Shown: positions 19,856 to 30,594, numbered from the stretch's first letter. The stretch is DNA of 64,000 bases from Emiliania huxleyi CCMP1516 (GCF_000372725.1 NW_005199926.1:805393-869392); one strand, 5' to 3'. Notes: generated by a model not told the origin, from the sequence alone. Translations and numbers: made by a program.

Positions 19856-20828
19856 TCACCTAACGCGCCCGGCCACTCGCATCAAGCCCACGAACGCCGC
19901 ACCCGCCAGAGCACCGCCCAAGTGCCCTGAGTGCGCCACCGCCGAGCCGCCCGGGTCGTGCGCCGCTGCAAGTAATCCCCAAAAGTCGGAGAGGACGTAG
20001 AGGCCTGCGGAGAGGTGTGGCAGCGGTCAGACGCACGCCTCCCCACACGCGCGCGGTGAGAGCACTGAACTCACGTGGTCGTATGGGGTGCACTATCCTC
20101 GCCGAGCCTTGCTGTTGCTGCTGCTGCTGCTGCTCCTCCTCCTCCTGCTGTTGTTGCTGCCGCTGCTGCTGCTGCTCCTGCTGCTGCTCCTGCTGCTGCG
20201 TCTCCGGGTCCGAGGCGCGATCTAGGCGCCATCCTGCAAAGCCGATTGCGGGGATCGGCACCAGGAAGAAGAGGTAGACCCTCCGGCCTGGGTCGAGGAC
20301 GCAGGCCCCCGTGACGCAGGCGGCCACCGCGCCGCTCGCGCCCACGCAGCCCGCCGCCTGGATCTCCGCCCGCTCGCGCAGCGCGCTCGTGCGGTCGCGC
20401 AGCGTCTGCTGCTCGGCGAGCCAGGCACTCGAGCTGACGACCGAGCCTGCGAGGTAGAGCGTCGCGAAGGCTGGCACGCCGAGCCGGCGCGGCAGGCTCA
20501 GGCCAAAGAAGCTGAGCATCACCATGTTGGTGAGCAGGTGCGAGGGAGAGAGCTGCGAGAAAGCGGACGTGATCATCGTGTGCCAGCGCCGGCGCCGCAC
20601 GCTCTCGAGGCTGAGCACAAAATGGCGGTGCATGAAAGGCTGCCACCTCCGATCCTGCCAGAAGGCGTGCACAACCATGTTAGCGCCGACGACCGAGAAC
20701 AGCGAAAGCTCAGGCACGCCCGACTGCGTCACGAAAGACGGAGGCGGAGGCGGCGGAGGAGGTCGCACGTGAGGGCGGCGGCCAAAGGCGAGCCCACGAG
20801 CGAAGCGGCGGGGGGTCGCCCGGAGCAT
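19856..20828 (-). CDS. Rhomboid intramembrane serine protease, mitochondrial PARL type
   Basis: Starts MLRATPRRFARGLAFGRR at 20828, an Arg-rich leader that looks like a mitochondrial presequence (an upstream in-frame Met lies at 20852). Recognisable elements are MHRHFVLSLESVRRRRWHTM, SPSHLLTNMVML (HxxxN), GASGA with the catalytic Ser, PIPAIGFAG, and in the last exon AHSGHLGGALAG with the catalytic His. The last exon is 20004-19856. Two donors fit: GT at 20074, which keeps a long Gln/Glu tract (about 45 residues) in the loop before the last catalytic helix, or GC at 20227, which removes it and gives GFAGWRLYVLSDFWG, closer to the family. Both close the frame. The enzyme cleaves inner-membrane substrates. 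Confidence 0.8.
20108..20205. repeat. (CTG/CTC)n trinucleotide tract, Gln/Glu-coding on the minus strand
   Basis: Interrupted ctg/ctc repeat. It encodes Gln and Glu if retained in the rhomboid mRNA; otherwise it is intronic. Confidence 0.9.
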
Positions 20829-20852
20829 ATGTGTGTGGGGGTGGCTGGGCAA

Positions 20853-22219
20853 GGCGAGGACAGTGGCGGGTGTATTGGGGTGTGCATGTCACTGTCATCA
20901 CTGTGCGATTCGGGGCCCGGGTTTGTGCGTTTACGTGAATAAGGGCGTAGATGCCCTTAGTGTGAATGTGGTTTTTTGTGCAGCGCGTTCTGCTACACTG
21001 TACTGCGGGTTTTCTTTTTTAATACCTTAATTCTTTGAGGTTGCAACTTGTGTTCCCGGGCGTTGAATTCATGTATGTAAAAGAGTGGTCGCACGAATTT
21101 CGTTAGGCAGGAACTTGGCCTGTCCGAGGGTTTCCGGCAACCCAGAGGGAAACCAGAGGGTCCCCAGCACTTTGCGTTTCCGGAGGTTTCCAGGGAAACC
21201 AGAGGGTGTTTGGTGCTCCATTCTGTTTCTCTCGAGTTTCCCTCGGGAAACTCGCGAGTTTCCCTGAGTCTGAGAGCTGGTCTGGGGCAAAATCTGGGGC
21301 AAAATTGAGGAAATCGGCACGATACCCAGGTATTTTCCAGGTATACCGGGGTTTTCCAGGTATACCCGCAAAATACCCGGTATTTTGCCGATTTTGGCCC
21401 CAAAACAGCCTCAGACACGGCTCAGAGCCCCCCCAAAATGACAAATTCCACGGAGTTTCCCCGGAGTTTCCCGAGGAAACTAGAGGGTGTTGTAGGGAAA
21501 CAAGCAGGAAACACGGAAAGGAAACCAGGTAGGGTGCGAGAGGAAACCCTCGTACAGGCCAAGCAGGAACAGGCAGGAAACGAATCGGAAACGAATCGGA
21601 AACACACACACAATAACAAACAAAATGCCTCCTTGCCTTCCCGGCATCGTACGCGGACGTGCGCGGGGCCTTGACCGTGTCCATCGGCAACCGCACGAAG
21701 AGGGAGGATCGATGAGGGCCGCCGAGAGCGATTCTCCGGCCAACTCTTGTCTGTGCGTGCCGTCATCATCTGTCCAGCGTCCACCCATACCGCGTTGGCT
21801 TAGGGTACCCCTAGGCTTAAAAGGGTGGGCCCTGGGGCGCCTGCGGCTTAAACGGCTTAAAACCTGCCAGGCAGGGCAGGTTTTATTAAGAGCTGCTGGG
21901 CCGCCGATTCCTTAAACGGTCTTAAACGCTTAAACGGTGCGGGAGAGCTCCCGAGCCTCCCATCCCTCCATTGGGGTGTCTGTTTTATTTATTTCTTCCG
22001 ACCCCCCCCCCCGGGTGATGCTCCGATAAACCCGCCGGATCTTCGACAAAAGCCGGACATTTCTTTTTTTGGAAGGGTAGGTGTGAATACAGCTTTCTGG
22101 TAGGGTTACATCGACGAACTATGCGGCAATCGACTGGGGGGCAGCCCCCCAGCACATCCCGCACAGAGACCTGGATGTAACCCGATTGTGAGCGTGAGTG
22201 AAACCGCCGATGCGATTGC
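20853..22219. other. Gene-poor region with short degenerate repeats
   Basis: 21110-21600 is a degenerate array of ggaaac/gtttcc motifs (gtttccagggaaacc, tttccctcgggaaactcg) and of ccaggtatacc at 21325-21380, able to form many small hairpins. 21790-21940 has repeated gcttaaacgg. A tail-end relic of the retroposon family (ctcccatccctccattgggg, then a TTTA/TTTC tail) lies near 21955-21998. No gene seen. Confidence 0.5.
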
Positions 22220-22863
22220 TCATTGCTCAGTCAGTGACCGACAGTCAGTCGCAGCAGACTTTGACGATTGGCGGCCTCGCGCCCTCAGTCGCCCTCCTCT
22301 ACTAACGGCCCTGCCCCAGCCCAGATGCCTCATCCAGGGTGGTGCAACCACTCGCGCAGGGAGGGAGAGACAGTCGGCGATCTGCGCCGCGCAGATGAGC
22401 CCCGCCTCGTCTGCGTCGAGGACGTCCACCGCAGGGCTATCATAGCGCCATATGACGCACTGCCTGTTGTTCATTACTTCGCAGGTGCCAACGTCGAGGA
22501 CAATCTCACTGGTGGCGGCTGCACTCCCGGCCGGCGGTAGGAGAGATGAAGGCTAATGTACTTGGCAGTGTACGGGGCCTTCCGGCGTGAACAGTGCCCC
22601 GGGACGAAAGAGGAGGCGACGTCTCTCTCGTCCACGAGCGCCTCGATGTGCGCATCGACGATGTAACCAGCTTTGAGAGACGGGAACGAACGGCGGTGAA
22701 TCGCCGACAGGTGCGCCTTCGTTCCTACCACCACTCCCACCACCACCAGCTCCGCCGTGGACCTTGCCGGGCCCTCTGATGATGTAGTGAGCAGTTCGTC
22801 CGAGCCGTTGTTGTACTCTGCTGTGGCGCCAGCTCGGTGTACAATACGGACGAAGACGGCCAT
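22220..22863 (-). CDS. Hypothetical protein, probably two exons
   Basis: The 5' part (22863 to about 22540) reads MAVFVRIVHRAGATAEYNNG and later SLKAGYIVDAHIEALVDERD. After a frame change near 22530 it continues IVLDVGTCEVMNNRQCVIWR, VDVLDADEAGLICAAQIADC and stops at 22220. Composition and the matching orientation suggest one gene with a short intron. Family not recognised. Confidence 0.4.
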
Positions 22864-23466
22864 AGCAACGGTGTAACCAGCGCGAGCAGGCAGCGCGAAC
22901 CGCTGTGCCTCGGCGCGCCGGCCGCCGAAATGCTCTCAGAGTTCTTTGGCATAGCATAGCTGTGTCGAGCCTGTCTGCTGTGAGAGAGAGTTGTCTTGTT
23001 TAAATTCTTTGGCATAGGGGAACCCCAACCCTAAATTTTCTTCGCCTGCGGCGGGCCATCACTTGGATTCGCTGCTTTCGGATTAGCTCTTTCGCACGCC
23101 TTTATCCGTCACTCCCCCGAAGATTGGAGGTGTTGATTTATGCACAAATCTATGTACTATGTGTTGCGAGCGCTAGATGGCGAAATTTTCTTCGCCTCCG
23201 GCGGGGCCGCTCGCCGCGGGGCTAGAGGGACTTTTGTCGATGTCGGCTAGAAGTGCTGCACCTTTTTGAGAATTTCACCCCCCCCCCCAGCGCAGCACTG
23301 CTGCTGGGGTCGGCCATGAGCTTAGTTGTGCGGGGGGGTACCCGCGAGCAGTGAGGAGTGAGCGGCCGCTCAAAGGTGAAGGGGTGGTTGCGTCTCGCAC
23401 CCCTCGTTTGGCGTGTCCGTTTTTATTATATATTTATTTATGAAAGGGGGGCGCGCAAGCCGCAGC
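22864..23466. other. Intergenic region with inverted repeat motif
   Basis: aaattttcttcgcctgcggc at 23034 and a close copy at 23181 are inverse to the motif at 15246, a sign of a small dispersed repeat. attctttggcata occurs twice (22940, 23006). A diverged tail of the retroposon family may lie at 23395-23440. Confidence 0.45.
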
Positions 23467-23687
23467 CTAGGCCCATCCCCGGCGCTCGGCCAGCTCGCCG
23501 CCGATCTTGCACAGCTGCTCCACCAGCAAGTCGAGGTCCTCGAACCGGGTGCGGTGGTTGGTCAGGTTGATTCGGATCGCGAGCACGCCGCGGATCCGGG
23601 TCGTCGAGGGGACGGCCACCCCGCGCTCCTGCAGCTCGACGACAATCTCGTCATTCAACGCGTCGAGCGCCGCCCCGTCTGCAGCCA

Positions 23688-23733
<46 letters not shown>

Positions 23734-26418
23734 TCCCAGCAGCCCCGCCGGCTCGTAGCGGAATACGACGATCTGCAAGCTGAGCGGGGCGAGGCGGGTG
23801 AGAGTGGGCGCCTTGTCGACCAGCGCCGCCAAGTGCTCCGCATGCCGCAAGTTGGCCTACGCCCGAGGCCCGGCAGGCCGTCAAGAGGGGCCACCCGCGC
23901 GGCGGAAGCGCCCCCCCGCGCCGCAACCGTGATTGCCGCGCCGAGCGCTCGCGTGCCGTGCTCGAGCAAGTGCGACCAGACCTTGAGCGCCCGGAACCCG
24001 CGCGACAGCTCGATCCCCAAGTCCACGGGCCAGGGCGCGTTTGCGGCGAGTCCGCGCGCGTTGCCGGCTAGGTAGTCTGGCGAATGCCTGCCGCCGCCGC
24101 CGCCCGCGAGCGACGATGCGCGGTCGGAGAAGGCGCGCCTGTTCATACCCAGAGGTGTGAAGAGACACCGCTCGCACCCACCGCCAGCAAGTCGGCTACG
24201 GCGCGCAAGTGCGTGTCGCCGTCGCGGACGAGCACGCAGCCGCAGTCGTAGTTGACGTGCAGCCACCTGTAGAAGCCGACCCCTCGCCCTGGGGAAACTC
24301 GGTGACTGTCGGAGGCGAATGGGGGCAGCTCTAGCAACTTGTGGAAATCAAACGCGAGCGACGAGGCGCGACCCATCCCCCTCAGCCGCGGCCGCACCTC
24401 GTCGCTTAGCACAGCCGCCGCACCAAAGGCGCCGTCCACGTGCATCCACAGCCCTTGCGCCTACTCTCGGCGGGCTCTCGAAATCTCGGGGGGCATCTCG
24501 GATGAACCTCAGGGCTCTCCGCCACGGCTCGTGCGCCTCCGCCACGTCCGCTAGCGCGTCGAGGTCGTCGATGGCGCCCACATTGACGGAGCCTAACTCT
24601 CAGGCAATCTCGGCTCATCTCGGGCACTCTGAGGCAATCTCCTCGGCCCGCGTTGACGGCGCCGGCGGTGGCCACGAGCAGCCAGGGGGTGAGCCCGCGC
24701 CGCCTGTCCTCGGCCACCATAGCGTGCAGCGCCTGTGGACGTGTCGCGGACATGTCACGGACGTGTCGCGGACAGGGCCCGCCGCCAAGCGTCTGCAGCG
24801 CCGGCACGTCCATCGTGAACGCGTCCGTCACGGGGACGATGCGCAGCGCGTCCGCACCGACGCCGAGCACGTCCAGGGCGCGCCTGCGGGTGAGTCGGCG
24901 GCGGAGTCTCGCTGGCACGTCGCGTGCCGACGCCGCGCACTGCACTGGCTGTTGCACGAGCGAGCGTGTGCTGCACTAGCGAGAGCTTGACGCGTGCTGC
25001 ACTAGCTGCTGCACGAGCGGGCGCGCGCTTGATGCAAGAGTGCGTCCCCTGCGCCGCGTAGCCCACGAGGCGAGTCGGCCCGCCTGTGGGAAGGGGCAGA
25101 GAGGGTGCATTGCAGGCTCGGAGAAGGCTCCGCGTGGCACACGTAGCCGCCCTCTCTCTGCCTCCGGCCCGGGGCGGCGGCGATGGCGGAGGGCTGGGCG
25201 GCGGCGGCGGTGACGGGGGCGGCGGGCTCGGTGGCGGGGGTGAGGCGCGCCGGCGAGGCCGCCCTCACGGCTCGCGTCAAAGCCAAGCCGCGCGTCGCGA
25301 GCCGCCTGCGGGACGTGTCTCGGACATGTCACGGACATGTCTCGGACATGTCGCGGACGTCGCGGACAAGGGTCAGGCGACCGCTCGTCCTGCCCCTCCC
25401 CTCAGCAGAGCGGGCGGGAATGCTGAAGCATGCACGCCACGTAGGTGGAGCCTGACCGTACTGCCGCGTGCCCTATACCGGCCCGTTGATACTGTGGTGC
25501 GCGGCACGGGGGGCTGTGCCGTGTGGTGCGGGGCTGTGGTCTCGCGCGGCCTTGTGTGCTGTGTGATGCGGGGCTGTGGTGTCGCGCGGCCTTGAGCGCG
25601 AGGACGGTCGCCATGCTGGTCCCGCTGACGAGGAGCCCGCCGGCCGAGGCTGGGAACCCCATCATCTCCTTGCACCACGTCAGCACCTGTCGGCCCGTCC
25701 GTCCGTCCGTGAGAGGAGAGAGAGGGGTGTGTGCGATCCCACCACCTCCGTGCACGAGTGAGCCCCAGGCAGTGAGCACATGCCCGTCCGTCCGCCAGTG
25801 TGACACGCGCACCCCTGGCACGGCGGGAGGCAGAGCACATGGGGCATTGCACACCAAGCGTCGTGTGCGTTCTCGGAGGACGGCATCGCCACAGACATGA
25901 GTGGGGCCGTCAGAGCTCACCTGCCGCTCGACGTAGATCCCGACGTGGTCCCGCCCGCCGCAGTTGGCATTCATCGCGGCGCCGACGAGTTCTGGAAGCA
26001 CACCGCCGGGGCTGCCGCTGCCGTGGACCCAGCCGAAGAACCGCGGGTGTGTGTTGCCGGCTCCGTACGGCAGCAGCGCCAGCAGCCTCTCGCACAGCTC
26101 TCCGTGCGCAAGCCCGTCTTCTGGCGGTACCGGCGCTCGCAGAGCCTCCTTTAGGTCGTCGGGCACCGGCGTCCAGACGCGACCCTCCGACGCAGCCTCG
26201 AGTTTGTCCAGCGACGCGTCGAGGACTGCATGCGCGCTGGCGCGGAGAGTGGCCCAGTCGGCAGGGTCGAGCGAGGTCGGGCTCGGAGAGCCCATGCCGC
26301 CAGCACCGCCAGCATCTGAGCCGGAAGTGGCGCCACCACGGAGCCACGCGAGCGAAGCGAGCATGGTTGCAAAGACAAGACTCGCGCCAATCCCCGAAGA
26401 AATCGTCAAGCCAGTCAT
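23467..26418 (-). CDS. Group II PLP-dependent decarboxylase (aromatic-L-amino-acid decarboxylase family), multi-exon
   Basis: Exon 1 (26418-25921) has SLDPADWATL, a Pro-Glu-rich hinge, then LLPYGAGNTHPRFFGWVHGS and MNANCGGRDHVGIYVERQ. Exon 2 (25686-25591) reads VLTWCKEMMGFPASAGGLLV and SGTSMATVLALK. Exons 25305-25269 and 25083-25029 (LVGYAAQGTHSCIK) and one starting at 24883 (RALDVLGVGADALRIVPVTD) join in exact phase, two of the introns being GC-AG. Further blocks follow near 24740-24650 (LLVATAGAVNAG), 24590 (GAIDDLDALADVAEA), 24450 (LWMHVDGAFGA) and 24340 (AFDFHKL, the PLP-binding Lys). The C-terminal part has GIELSRGFRALKVW (near 24010) and INLTNHRTRFEDLD, stop at 23467. A run of about 16 Gly codons interrupts the C-terminal domain. 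The substrate (Tyr, Trp, DOPA or other) cannot be told. Exon edges in 24880-23850 are approximate. Confidence 0.8.
25312..25372. repeat. Intronic ggacatgtc minisatellite
   Basis: Tandem units of acgtgtctcggacatgtc and variants. The same motif occurs in another intron of this gene at 24735-24778 and, strikingly, in the Tim50 intron at 43148-43208. Confidence 0.85.
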
Positions 26419-27011
26419 GCAAGGTCGTGGGATCACGTGGGGTGGTGGAACCGCGGAGGCAAAGATGGCCGCGATTGCTCTTTTTGCGGAGAGGCGGCGG
26501 CGGCGTATGCACGCTCACCATCACAGGCCAGCGGCCGGGGGGGTGGGGCAACTTCACTTGGAGTGCATTTATTTACCGCACGCCCAGGGCCGGGGAGCTA
26601 AGAAGCGCACCCACCGGGGCGCGGGGGGCCGGACGACTGTTATCGCACGTTGGTGCCATCACCTTTCTTTCTTCCTTTGGACGCGACGCGTAGCAGAGCC
26701 ACCCCCCGGACCCGGGGGGGGGGGGACACACCTTCTTGGGCATGCGCGCTGGCGCGGAGAGTGGCCCAGTCGGCAGGGTCGAGCGAGGTCGGGCTCGGAG
26801 AGCCCATGGCGCCAGCACCGCCAGCATCTGAGCCGGAAGTGGCGCCACCACGGAGCCACGCGATCGAAGCGAGCATGGTTGCAGAGGAGAACAAGAGTCG
26901 CGGACTCACCACCGCGCGGCTGGCACCCAACTCAACCCAGGTGCGAGAAAGAGAAAGCGCACGACTTATTTGGACGCGACGCGAAGCAGAGCCACACACC
27001 TTACTTGGGCG
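26419..27011. pseudogene. Partial duplicate of decarboxylase exon 1 (26739-26885) and flanking repeats
   Basis: 26739-26885 copies 26229-26373 with only a few differences, covering the start of the decarboxylase coding region (MLASIAWLRGG, DPADWATLRASAHA). The copy breaks off on both sides, so it is a fragment. Next to it, at 26566-26620, is a repeat (cttggagtgca ... ccggggagctaagaagcgca) that recurs at 27724-27782 and inverted at 33576-33612. Confidence 0.75.
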
Positions 27012-27147
27012 CCTTCATGTAGCACTCCGCCCCCGGCACCGGCACCGTCGAGACGATGGCATCGCTGAACCTCTGCGGAGGCGGCGCTGAGACCGTGAGG
27101 GCAATCACCAGGGAGGCCAACAAGAGCGTGGTGTTCCCGCAGGCGGC
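27012..27147 (-). CDS. Possible C-terminal exon of an unknown membrane protein
   Basis: The minus strand reads NTTLLLASLVIALTVSAPPP then QRFSDAIVSTVPVPGAECYM, KAPK, stop near 27012. A hydrophobic stretch is followed by a short tail. No upstream exon is identified, and the plus strand is open across the same bases. Confidence 0.3.
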
Positions 27148-27153
27148 AAAGCC

Positions 27154-27795
27154 TTGCAAGGCGTTCTACGACATGGGTCTGGCCCACCGTCTTCGTGCCC
27201 CCTTGGTGGTGCTCCGGCCGGCATCTGCCCCGAGCTCCACCCAGCGGGTGGCTGCCCGGGCGACCCTCGACCGCTGGGCGCCAAGACGCGGGCTCTCAGA
27301 GCCATGCTCCTCACCCTCGTGTTGGGCAGCGTGCTGTTGGTCTGGCTCTCCACGGCCTTGCTGCTGCTGATCGCCGTGCTCGCCGCCATGTGGACCGGGC
27401 TGGCGCTCTCCGGCGCCTGTCGGCTGCGGCGCTGCTGGCGTAGGCTGCTGCGCAGGCCAGAGAGGTGCCTCCCCAAACCGGCGATGAAACCTTCAGCGAC
27501 GACGGAAACGGTGCGTTCAGGTTTGGGTCGCCCGTGGCCGCGGCAGGAATTAATGCGCAGGACGGCGAGGGGGGGATTGTGCCGTATTAGAGGCTCCCTG
27601 GTGCGGCAGATAGCCGGAGAGGAACTGAGGATGCACACAGGACGGGCTCGACAGGGGAAGTGGGACTGCCGTGCTAGCCGGCTCACAGGTCGAGACTGGC
27701 GCCTTGGCGCCTTGTACTTGGAGCACTTGGAGTGCAGTCGGCAACCTCACATCCAGGGCCGGGGAGCTAAGAAGCGCACCCAGCGGGCCGGATGA
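27154..27795 (+). CDS. Uncertain ORF with two hydrophobic segments
   Basis: 213 aa ORF containing AMLLTLVLGSVLLVWLSTAL and LLLLIAVLAAMWTGLALSG, a plausible transmembrane hairpin. The end runs into the dispersed repeat at 27724-27782, so the C-terminus is doubtful. Not recognised. Confidence 0.3.
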   Translation: MQGVLRHGSGPPSSCPLGGAPAGICPELHPAGGCPGDPRPLGAKTRALRAMLLTLVLGSVLLVWLSTALLLLIAVLAAMWTGLALSGACRLRRCWRRLLRRPERCLPKPAMKPSATTETVRSGLGRPWPRQELMRRTARGGLCRIRGSLVRQIAGEELRMHTGRARQGKWDCRASRLTGRDWRLGALYLEHLECSRQPHIQGRGAKKRTQRAG

Positions 27796-28325
27796 TCGAT
27801 ATCGGGTTACGGGCTAGAGAGCCCTAGCCCTGGGGGGGTGCGCGTTTGCAGGGAAAGGGCCGTAAAGTAAACACGGATTCTTTCGTGGTGGCTTTGTGGT
27901 TGAGATGGCTCTGCACACGTCTCATCACCATAGACTTTAGAGTCTCCTAATCTGATATTACCTAGATACCCGCCTGAGGCCTGTACAGATGGCACCATCA
28001 ATCACCGGCGCCCGGAGCGAGAGAGGAGATAATCCTCATGTAAAAAAAGGACCAAAGTTGTTTGGTATTGCTAAAAAAAAAGGACGGGGAGCGCAAAGAT
28101 TTCGTCTTGAGGGCTGAGTGTCATCGCACATCGGGTTGGATTTGGGGATGCAAAAACTCAGCGAAAACCCTGTCAGCAGAGTCCTCCTACGGGAATGTAC
28201 ATAAGAGCTACATACACTGAGAGAGAGAACTGAGAGTACACTGAGTACACTGAGAGTACACTGAAAAAACGCCCTCCTCGGGCGCTTTCTCCGAACCAAA
28301 AGAAGAAATACCGCGTCGCGGGACG
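27796..28325. other. Intergenic region
   Basis: Low-GC stretch at 27850-28250 with no coding region. Contains one of two copies of agttgtttggtattgctaaa (28056-28080; the other at 29241-29264) and short gtacactgaga repeats at 28230-28262. Confidence 0.5.
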
Positions 28326-29081
28326 ATGAAGCGCGGCGTGGCCTCCTCCCCCTCCTCCTCCTCCAAGGCGCGCCGTCGCCGCGCCGACACTCTTGACGCG
28401 CCGCTCGTCGAGGCTCTCCGAGCCTCGCCGCGTCCCTTCCTGCCGGCGAGCGAGGCCGCGTCGAGCGACACGGCGACGGAGCGGGTGGTTGAGGCAGTCA
28501 GAGTCGCATCCAGCAACCCGGCGCTGGAGTGCTTTGGGGTCGACGGCACTGGCGTTCTACTCGGCGTGGCGGCGGCACAGGCGCTCGGCGCGCTGCGGGT
28601 GCGCGCCCTCGTCTTCCCGCTTGAGCTCTCGCTGAGCGCCCCTGCTCAAGAGGCCTTCATCCGGCAACTTGGCCGCAACCGCTGCCTCCGCTCCATCACG
28701 CTCAGCTCCACCAACCTGGACGCCGCGGCGGACGGCCCGGACGAGCGCTGGAGCCCGCGCGGGTCCGCGTTTGTCGAGCAACTCCAGGCGCTTCGGAGGG
28801 AGACGGGGCTGCCGGAGCTCGAGGTTTTGGGCGACGAGGCGTTTGCGGAGGGCGGGGACAACGAGGAGGGCGGGGAGGAGGAGGGCGAGGGAGGCGAGGG
28901 AGAGGAGGAGGACTTTGTGCAATGCGACCGACGCCAATGCAGGCGCGAGATGACCAGCCCCACCGAGATCGTATTCACCAACAAGTTTGGGCAAGACTAC
29001 TGCGCGGCCTGCGCGGCGGCGATGGAGCCTCGGCCTGACTTGCGCCAGTCGACGGTCGCTGTCCGGCTCGCTGAGGGGTGA
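28326..29081 (+). CDS. Hypothetical protein with LRR-like middle, acidic linker and Cys-rich C-terminus
   Basis: Intronless, 251 aa. A basic Ser-rich leader (MKRGVASSPSSSSKARRRR) is followed by a region that looks like a few leucine-rich-repeat or armadillo-type helices/strands (LGRNRCLRSITLSSTNLDAA), an acidic Gly/Glu linker (residues about 175-197), and a Cys cluster QCDRRQCRREM ... DYCAACAAAM spaced like a zinc ribbon or treble clef. Function unknown. Start chosen at the only upstream ATG before the basic leader. Confidence 0.6.
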   Translation: MKRGVASSPSSSSKARRRRADTLDAPLVEALRASPRPFLPASEAASSDTATERVVEAVRVASSNPALECFGVDGTGVLLGVAAAQALGALRVRALVFPLELSLSAPAQEAFIRQLGRNRCLRSITLSSTNLDAAADGPDERWSPRGSAFVEQLQALRRETGLPELEVLGDEAFAEGGDNEEGGEEEGEGGEGEEEDFVQCDRRQCRREMTSPTEIVFTNKFGQDYCAACAAAMEPRPDLRQSTVAVRLAEG

Positions 29082-29361
29082 TCGTTCTAACCGTCCTCGA
29101 AATTGTCGAGATATACATGAAGAAAATGTGATCGTGCACGTGTTTTCAAAGTGCGAGAGCGGTGCAGGGTCAACGTGTAATCGTGTACACACAGGGCTGA
29201 CACGACTGGTTCTCACATAAATAACAAGTGTGAGTGTTAGAGTTGTTTGGTATTGCTAAAAAAATTACTCTCGCTCATAAATATACATACATAAATAACG
29301 AGCGTGACCGCGTTGGGCGTTGGGGTGTCGGGTGGAGAACTCCGCTCGCCAGCTCTCGGTC
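29082..29361. other. Intergenic region
   Basis: A/T-richer gap between convergent genes, including the second copy of the 24-bp direct repeat (29241-29264) and ataaata runs. Confidence 0.5.
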
Positions 29362-30365
29362 TCACTGGAGTGACTCTGTCTCGGACAGGAGGGCAGCCGC
29401 CGCAGCGTCAGCATCGGCGGTGAAGATCAGATTGTGACGGACAGCTAGATTCAGCTTGTCGATGTCCTGTCCGTGGCACTCCTGCGTCCGCTCGTCGGTT
29501 GGCTTGAGCTCTCGGACGGTCTCGTTGCGCAGAATGCAGACTGCCTTGGTACCCGGCACAAGTGGGAATGGCTGCTCGTGCCAAACCCCCTTGTGCATCA
29601 CAAAGCCTGCGCTGCCATCGAAGGCGAAGCAGCGAACCGCGTCAAGATCCGGCTCCTCTGCCGACTCGTTGGACGGGGCAAAGAAGCCAACCAGCGGCTT
29701 GCCCTCGAGCGGAATGAAAGCCTGCGTGTGCTTGTAGTGCCGCTCGAGGAACTATGCACAAGCGACCTCGACTGTCTACGTTTGACATCTAATCTCAGCT
29801 TCGAGCGCCGCGCCTTGCACTCGAGCGGCCTCGGCTCGTAGCAGAGCACAAGCACACACCTGTGGAAACGATGGCGTGCTTTCGCATGTTGGATAGTGCA
29901 GTGGTGCGGCTCCAAGGTGCAAAGATACTAGGTCGTAACTAAATGTGCTGAGAGATTCCATGGGCTAAGGCGCGATCACGTGTCTTCATCGGATGCGAAG
30001 TTGGTCGAGGGGTTGACCACCCTGACTGCCTGGTAGTGTGTAGAAGTGGACGAGGTGGAAGTGTCGCCGAGAAGCGTGCCGAAGGGCGCAAAGTTCTCCG
30101 GCGTTGCAGTGACCACGGGGATGCGGCGCACGGTGTGGCCCGCAGTGCACTTGGACAAGCCGAGCGAGCGGGTCAAGCTGGGCCTCGTGAGAATGTGCGA
30201 GCATGAGCTGCACGCTGGGCGCGACCAGGTCGCGGCGAACCCAAGTTGCTGAGCAAGCATCGAGCCAGTGCGCAGCTTTGGCGCTCGGTGGAGGGCGGGG
30301 CAGGGATGATATTTGGGGGCGCGCGCAGAGGGAAAAAGAATTTGGCGGACAACACGGTGAGCCAT
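29362..30365 (-). CDS. allA: Ureidoglycolate lyase (AllA family), 3 exons
   Basis: Exons 30365-29980, 29859-29814 and 29751-29362 join in exact phase to 273 aa. The first intron is GT-AG and the second GC-AG (donor tgcaag|gcgcgg). After about 85 leader residues, possibly an organelle-targeting peptide, the protein reads VVTATPENFAPFGTLLG, the typical AllA start. It continues with CYEPRPLECK, FLERHYKHTQAFIPLEGKPL and GFVMHKGVWHEQPFPLVPG, which match the family signature. The enzyme splits ureidoglycolate to glyoxylate and urea in purine catabolism. An internal Met near 30260 (MLAQQLGF) is an alternative start. A retroposon is inserted directly upstream of the first ATG. Confidence 0.85.
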
Positions 30366-30377
30366 ACGGACCTTGCA

Positions 30378-30594
30378 AGGGAGAGAACGACGAGAGTGGG
30401 ACAGCCGCGAGGTGGCATGAAGGTTGCAGCGAGAAGCGGCGAGAGACTGCGAAAAGAGATACGAGGAGGCAGACCCCCCAGGGTGGGCGACGGCTAGCGC
30501 ATCACACCCTCCTCTCCTTAAAATCCCTGTGTGGTGGCGGCGTGCCGTTCTCCCATCCCTCCCTTGGGTTGTGTGTTTTCTTTCTTTCTTTCTT
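30378..30594 (+). mobile_element. Longest retroposon copy with target-site duplication
   Basis: 217-bp insertion bounded by perfect 13-bp repeats tacggaccttgca (30365-30377 and 30595-30607). The head reads agggagagaacgacgagagt; a conserved open stretch (RERTTRVGQPRGGMKVAAR) recurs in the copy at 47112-47232 (RERTTRVGRPRGGMKVAAR). It ends with ctcccatccctcccttgggt and (TTTC)n. It sits next to the start codon of the ureidoglycolate lyase gene, in the opposite direction. Confidence 0.85.
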
